A DNA stretch of 35,247 bases from Oscillibacter sp. PC13 (GTDB lineage: Bacteria; Bacillota; Clostridia; Oscillospirales; Oscillospiraceae), in assembly GCF_900115635.1 (NCBI RefSeq), contig NZ_FOXE01000023.1, positions 1 to 35,247 on the forward strand. The letters are read 5' to 3'. The position numbers and the translations under genes are program-made. The notes below the pieces were generated by a model. That model was given only the letters and a program-made list of their open reading frames with translations, had not been told where the DNA came from and did no database searches. The first letter of the stretch is position 1. Every line of letters starts with the position of its first letter. Shown here piece by piece: positions 31,638 to 35,247 of this stretch.

Positions 31638-31782
31638 ACACTGGACTTTTTATCCAGCAGAGGATCTGCCATGCTGCAAAACTTTGTAGGAATTTCTGAT
31701 GAAAAGAGAAAAGTGGCGTGCTATCTTAATTTTAGGTATAATATTGTTCCTATTTGCATTTGATTCTGACGAAATGCACCCA

Positions 31783-32208
31783 TCATTTGCTTTTGGCGTT
31801 GGCTTCAATAATCTTAAGCTGACTGCGGAAAAATTTGTAATCCTCGGGATCGATTCCGGTTATGATCTCTTTGTTGGCCTCCATGATGGCGTCTTCAATG
31901 GGCTTTTGCAGGGCGACACCACTCTCCAGCAGATGGACATGGATGCTTCGGCGATCCTGCTGATTATAGATGCGCTCAATTAGTTCCTTCTTTTCCAAAC
32001 GGGCCAGAATACCAGTGATGGAGGAGGTGTCAAGATGCAGTGTCTGAGCCAACTGCGTGGGAGTTTGCATATCTTCAGTCCACAGGCATTTCAGCAGCGC
32101 GTATTGAATTGGAGTTACGTCATAAGGGGACAATTTTCCTTTAAAATAGTTGAAAACGGCATTTTGCACACTGTTCAATTCAAAATTGATACAATCGTTT
32201 AACTCCAT
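31783..32208 (-). CDS. MarR-family transcriptional regulator
   Basis: A 141-residue winged-helix dimer-type regulator. The recognition region TPTQLAQTLHLDTSSITGIL is followed by the wing segment RLEKKELIERIYNQQDRRS, where the conserved D-x-R-S turn reads DRRS; flanking helices form the dimer interface. The ATG at 32208 lies 9 bases after GGAGGGG; an in-frame ATG at 32226 overlaps that ribosome binding site and is less likely. It diverges from the bcd-etf operon across about 330 AT-rich bases containing a GTCAATTGAC palindrome. It may control itself and that operon in response to a fatty acid or phenolic ligand; this is inference from position. The 31638-31782 spacer holds an antisense frame I reject. 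Confidence 0.88.
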   Translation of the reverse strand: MELNDCINFELNSVQNAVFNYFKGKLSPYDVTPIQYALLKCLWTEDMQTPTQLAQTLHLDTSSITGILARLEKKELIERIYNQQDRRSIHVHLLESGVALQKPIEDAIMEANKEIITGIDPEDYKFFRSQLKIIEANAKSK

Positions 32209-32382
32209 GGGCAAAAACCCCTCCATTTCTCAAAAATAAAGAAACAAAAAGCCACGCCGGAAAATTCAGTATCTTACGGAAAGAGTAAGAAATCACAGTA
32301 AGAACTGAAGATCCCAAAAGCCTGGCAACAGCAAAACGGATACTTCTACTTCTACATAAAGTATCAGTTTACAATAGAAAAT

Positions 32383-32392
32383 GTCAATTGAC
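32383..32392. promoter_or_regulatory. palindrome in the marR-bcd intergenic region
   Basis: GTCAATTGAC is a perfect 10-bp palindrome flanked by AAAA and TTTT. On the minus strand its TTGAC is part of a TTGACA -35 that, with TACTTT 18 bases on, could drive the marR gene. A MarR dimer bound here would block its own promoter and sit about 35 bases before the bcd promoter. Confidence 0.45.
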
Positions 32393-32425
32393 TTTTTTAA
32401 CAAAAATTTGGATACAAATTATGCA

Positions 32426-32454
32426 TTGACAAAATATTAATAGAAGCATAATAT
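32426..32454 (+). promoter_or_regulatory. promoter of the bcd-etfBA operon
   Basis: A consensus TTGACA (32426-32431), a 17-base AT-rich spacer and TAATAT (32449-32454) leave about 80 bases of leader before bcd. This strength fits a highly expressed energy-metabolism operon. Confidence 0.85.
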
Positions 32455-32542
32455 TGATGACAGCTAGTATACGAGTTGCCAAATTGTTGATTAGCAAAAT
32501 ATTTCTTAGACAATCCTTTCATAACAAAATTAGGAGGTAACT

Positions 32543-33691
32543 ATGGATTTCAAACTGGATAAGAGCCATTTGCTCCAGCAGGAACTGTTCCGGAAATTTG
32601 CGGAAACAGAGATTAAGCCGCTGGCAAAAGAAATGGACGAAAACGAGGTCTATGATCAGGGCCTGCTGGAGAAGATGCAGAAGTATGGCTTCTTTGGCAT
32701 CCCATACTCTCAGGAGTATGGCGGCGGCGGTTCTGATACGTTGGCCTACACACTGTGCATGGAAGAGGTTTCCAAGGTTGACGCCAGCACCGGCATCACC
32801 ATTTCTGTACATACCTCTCTGTGCTGCTCCTGCATTGACGAGTTTGGCACGGAGGAGCAGAAGCAGAAGTATCTGCGCCCCTTGATCGATGGCAGCAAAA
32901 TCGGCTGCTACGGCCTGACCGAGCCCGGCGCCGGTTCTGACGTGCAGGGTGCCCAGACGGTTGCTGTGAAGGATGGCGATGACTGGCTGATCACCGGTTC
33001 CAAAATCTTCACCACGAACTCCGGCTTTGCCGATACCTGCATCGTGTTTGCGCTGACTGACCGCAGCGTGCCTGCATCCAAGGGCTTGACTGCATTCATT
33101 GTCGACCTGAAGGAAATGCCCGGCATCGAAGTGAGCGAGAACATCGAGCGTATGGGTATCCGTGCAGCTTCCAACTGCATTGTTTCCTATGACAATGTCC
33201 GCGTCTCTCCGGATCGGATTCTGGGCGGCGTGGGCAAGGGCTTCAAGATTGCCATGAGCGCTCTGGATAAGGGCCGTATCGGCATTGCAGCGCAGGCCGT
33301 TGGTATTGCGCAGGGCGCCCTGAACGAGGCCATCAAGTACGCGAAGGAGCGTAAGCAGTTCGGCAAGCCCGTCATCTCCTTCCAGAACTCTCAGTTCAAG
33401 TGCGCTGAGATGCAGACAAAGATTGACGCTGCCCGCCTGCTGACCTGGAGAGCTGCCAAGGCGAAGGACAACCATGAGGTTTATGGTCCCTATGCAGCGG
33501 CTGCAAAGCTGTTTGCCTCTGATACTGCTGTGGAAGTAACGCGCTTTGCGGTCCAGCTGATGGGCGGCTATGGTTACTGCCGTGAGTATCCCGTTGAGCG
33601 GATGTACCGCGACGCGAAGATCACCGAAATCTACGAGGGAACTTCCGAGGTCATGAAGATGGTCGTTTCCGGTTCCATGAAGCTGAAATAA
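32543..33691 (+). CDS. bcd: butyryl-CoA dehydrogenase
   Basis: A 382-residue FAD enzyme of the short-chain acyl-CoA dehydrogenase family. In butyrate-forming Clostridia it reduces crotonyl-CoA to butyryl-CoA and, with EtfAB, couples this to ferredoxin reduction by NADH (electron bifurcation). Visible signatures are GCYGLTEPGAGSDVQG (FAD and CoA loop), ITGSKIFTTNSGFAD, RKQFGKPVISFQNSQF, LMGGYGYCREYPVERMYRDA and the catalytic base Glu365 in EIYEGTSE. Length is standard. The ATG follows AGGAGGTAACT. etfB follows 18 bases after the stop, so the complex is encoded as an operon. Codon use is strongly biased towards C- and G-ending codons such as CTG and GGC, a sign of high expression. Other acyl-CoA substrates are possible, but butyryl-CoA is the most likely. 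Confidence 0.93.
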   Translation: MDFKLDKSHLLQQELFRKFAETEIKPLAKEMDENEVYDQGLLEKMQKYGFFGIPYSQEYGGGGSDTLAYTLCMEEVSKVDASTGITISVHTSLCCSCIDEFGTEEQKQKYLRPLIDGSKIGCYGLTEPGAGSDVQGAQTVAVKDGDDWLITGSKIFTTNSGFADTCIVFALTDRSVPASKGLTAFIVDLKEMPGIEVSENIERMGIRAASNCIVSYDNVRVSPDRILGGVGKGFKIAMSALDKGRIGIAAQAVGIAQGALNEAIKYAKERKQFGKPVISFQNSQFKCAEMQTKIDAARLLTWRAAKAKDNHEVYGPYAAAAKLFASDTAVEVTRFAVQLMGGYGYCREYPVERMYRDAKITEIYEGTSEVMKMVVSGSMKLK

Positions 33692-33709
33692 GAGGGGAGT
33701 GCGAAGAAA

Positions 33710-34498
33710 ATGAAAATTGTTGTTTGTATCAAGCAGGTCCCCGATACCGCAGAGGTTAAGCTGGACCCGAAGACTGGTACTCTGATTCGTGACGGCGTGC
33801 CCAGCATCATCAACCACGATGACCGGGCTGGCCTGGAAGCCGCTTTGCAGCTGCGCGACAAGGTTGGCGGCACTGTGACAGTGGTCTGCATGGGCCCGCC
33901 CCAGGCGGATGTCGCCTTGCGCGAGGCTCTGGCCATGGGCGCAGACGATGCCTATCTGCTGTCTGCCCGTGAGTTCGGCGGCTCCGATACCTATGCTACC
34001 GCTACCATCATTGCGACTGCTCTGAAGAAGATTGGCTTTGACCTGGTGGTGACCGGCCGTCAGGCAATCGACGGCGATACCGCTCAGGTTGGTCCCCAGA
34101 TCGGTGAGCAGCTGCACCTGCCTCAGGTGAGCTATGCTGAGGGCTTGGACGTTGACGGTGATTACATCATCGCAAAGCGCCAGTTCGAGGAAGAGGCTCA
34201 TATGCTGAAGGTCAAGATGCCCTGCCTGGTCACCGCTCTGTCCGAACTGGCCGAGCCCCGCTATATGTCTGTCCGCGGCATTGTGGACGCCTATCAGCAG
34301 GAAATTACGGTTTGGGGCTTTGATGATTTGAAGAATGACCTGAATCCGGAGTGGATTGGTCTGAAAGGCTCTCCCACGAACGTGTTCCAGTCCTTTGGCA
34401 AGAAGATGAGAGATCCCGGCACCCTGATGAAGGATTTGACTCCTGACCAGGCTGTTGAAGCAATCATGGCAAAGCTGATCGAGCGTCATATTATCTGA
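33710..34498 (+). CDS. etfB: electron transfer flavoprotein beta subunit
   Basis: A 262-residue protein with the family opening KIVVCIKQVPDTAEVKLDP and NHDDRAGLEAAL. The ETF beta-subunit signature VKMPCLVTALSELAEPRYMS is complete. The loop TGRQAIDGDTAQVGPQIGE is the form found in bifurcating EtfB, where a second FAD replaces AMP and takes electrons from NADH. It acts as a heterodimer with EtfA, bound to Bcd, in the cytosol. The ATG follows AGAGGGGAGTGCGAAGAAA. The next gene, etfA, starts 17 bases after the stop. That the ETF is bifurcating is inferred from the motif and operon, not from structure. Confidence 0.93.
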   Translation: MKIVVCIKQVPDTAEVKLDPKTGTLIRDGVPSIINHDDRAGLEAALQLRDKVGGTVTVVCMGPPQADVALREALAMGADDAYLLSAREFGGSDTYATATIIATALKKIGFDLVVTGRQAIDGDTAQVGPQIGEQLHLPQVSYAEGLDVDGDYIIAKRQFEEEAHMLKVKMPCLVTALSELAEPRYMSVRGIVDAYQQEITVWGFDDLKNDLNPEWIGLKGSPTNVFQSFGKKMRDPGTLMKDLTPDQAVEAIMAKLIERHII

Positions 34499-34515
34499 GG
34501 GGGAGGGCTAAGACG

Positions 34516-35247
34516 ATGAGTAAAGATATTTATGTAATTGTTGAACAGCGCAACGGCCATGTCCAGAAGGTCAGCTACGAGCTGATTGGCGAGGCCACCA
34601 AGCTGGCGGCTGATTCCGGCGAGCAGGTTATCGCTGTTCTGATGGGCTATAACATTGCCCCCAAGGCTGAATTGCTGATTCAATACGGTGCATCCAAGGT
34701 GCTGGTTATTGACCATCCCGTTCTGGAGCACTACACCACTGAACCCTATGTGAAGGCAATTGTCAAGGTGATTGAGGACTGCGATCCCAACATCGTTCTC
34801 TTTGGTGCTTCCAGCATCGGCCGTGACATGGCTCCCCGCGTAGCGGGCCGTGTTCACACTGGTCTGACGGCAGACACCACCCGTTTGGACATTGATGTGA
34901 AGAAGTACCAGGAGTATCTGCGCACTTCTACCTCTTTGTCTCTGCAGCCTGAGAAGGTTGATGCACTGGATACCTCCGACCGTTTCCTGAAGATGACCCG
35001 TCCTGCTTTCGGCGGCAACGTGATGGCCACCATCGTGTGCCGGAAGTATACGCCTCAGATGGCGACCGTGCGTCCCGGCGTGATGGAGATGCCCAAGAAG
35101 GACACCACCCGCAAGGGCGAGATCGTGACCTTCGACGCCGGCTTGAGCATGGACGACATGAATGTGGAGATCCTGGAAGTCGTGCACGACGACAAGAAGG
35201 TTGTTGATATCACCGACGCCAAGATCTTGGTTTCCGGCGGCCGTGGT
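34516..35247 (+). CDS. etfA: electron transfer flavoprotein alpha subunit (5' part)
   Basis: The gene runs off the window after 244 codons. The N-terminal domain is visible: DIYVIVEQRNGHVQKVSYEL, then VIAVLMGYNIAPKAELLIQY, then IVLFGASSIGRDMAPRVAGR and GLTADTTRLDID, then RPAFGGNVMATIVCRKYTPQ. The last residues (AKILVSGGRG) begin the C-terminal FAD domain, whose signature lies beyond the window. The ATG follows GAGGGGGAGGGC. EtfA pairs with EtfB to carry electrons to Bcd. The full length is usually about 340 residues, so roughly 100 codons are missing here. No in-frame stop is seen. Confidence 0.92.
   Translation, partial: MSKDIYVIVEQRNGHVQKVSYELIGEATKLAADSGEQVIAVLMGYNIAPKAELLIQYGASKVLVIDHPVLEHYTTEPYVKAIVKVIEDCDPNIVLFGASSIGRDMAPRVAGRVHTGLTADTTRLDIDVKKYQEYLRTSTSLSLQPEKVDALDTSDRFLKMTRPAFGGNVMATIVCRKYTPQMATVRPGVMEMPKKDTTRKGEIVTFDAGLSMDDMNVEILEVVHDDKKVVDITDAKILVSGGRG

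Noticed and set aside
31699..31983. Plus-strand frame beginning with a hydrophobic stretch after the dus terminator
   Set aside because: Two thirds of it is antisense to the marR gene and it has no ribosome binding site; the hydrophobic start is AT-rich spacer.
32519..34489. A 656-codon open frame on the minus strand across bcd and etfB
   Set aside because: It is the antisense shadow of two highly biased, well-recognised genes; its His- and Gln-rich translation matches no family.

Overview
The window looks like a chromosomal segment of a butyrate-forming gut member of the Bacillota (class Clostridia, Oscillospiraceae-like, in the neighbourhood of Flavonifractor, Lawsonibacter or Oscillibacter). 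The grounds are strong Gram-positive ribosome binding sites, clostridial rubrerythrin, a bcd-etfB-etfA operon, several tRNA clusters and Firmicutes-type phage lysis genes. The genus is inference; no rRNA or species marker is present.

Layout. 1-5120: two insertion sequences (IS1182-like, IS256-like) flank a GAF/GGDEF diguanylate cyclase in AT-richer DNA. 5180-6090: tRNA-Pro (minus) and two tRNA-Ser (plus), followed by palindromic spacer DNA. 6190-8440: two regulatory units, a TetR-GNAT fusion with its own promoter and inverted repeat, and a LytTR regulator with a DUF3021-type membrane partner behind a 21-bp-phased direct repeat. 8515-14556: an accessory stretch of small enzymes: a CAT-like acetyltransferase, a flavin-redox group (flavodoxin, lipoprotein, FMN reductase-like, TM1586-type nitroreductase), an RNHCP protein, a frameshifted AraC regulator and a Vat/CatB-like acetyltransferase. 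14884-17766: redox and metal genes (rubrerythrin plus small partner, divergent thioredoxin reductase, orphan zinc-binding lipoprotein). 18038-18453: a chain of hairpins ending in the terminator of a five-tRNA operon (Gly-Arg-His-Gln-Lys, minus strand). 19069-20185: a class I amidotransferase/peptidase C26 gene and tRNA-Ser(CGA).

The most interesting block is 20400-27090. A tight operon encodes a lipoprotein glycosidase-like protein, a membrane-anchored HEAT-repeat protein and a processive family 2 glycosyltransferase, which together look like an exopolysaccharide synthesis and remodelling machine. It is preceded by a leader with mutually exclusive helices. Directly after its terminator sits a phage-derived lysis cassette (conserved phage protein, r1t-type holin, CHAP endolysin) with no other phage genes.

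27138-31578: a YczE/YitT-type membrane protein, a GreA-like factor, a decayed chromate transporter, an unknown protein, and an ArsC/Spx-like gene translationally coupled to a tRNA-dihydrouridine synthase. 31783-35247: a MarR regulator divergent from bcd-etfB-etfA, the electron-bifurcating butyryl-CoA dehydrogenase operon, cut by the window end within etfA. No CRISPR array, rRNA gene or replication origin was seen.
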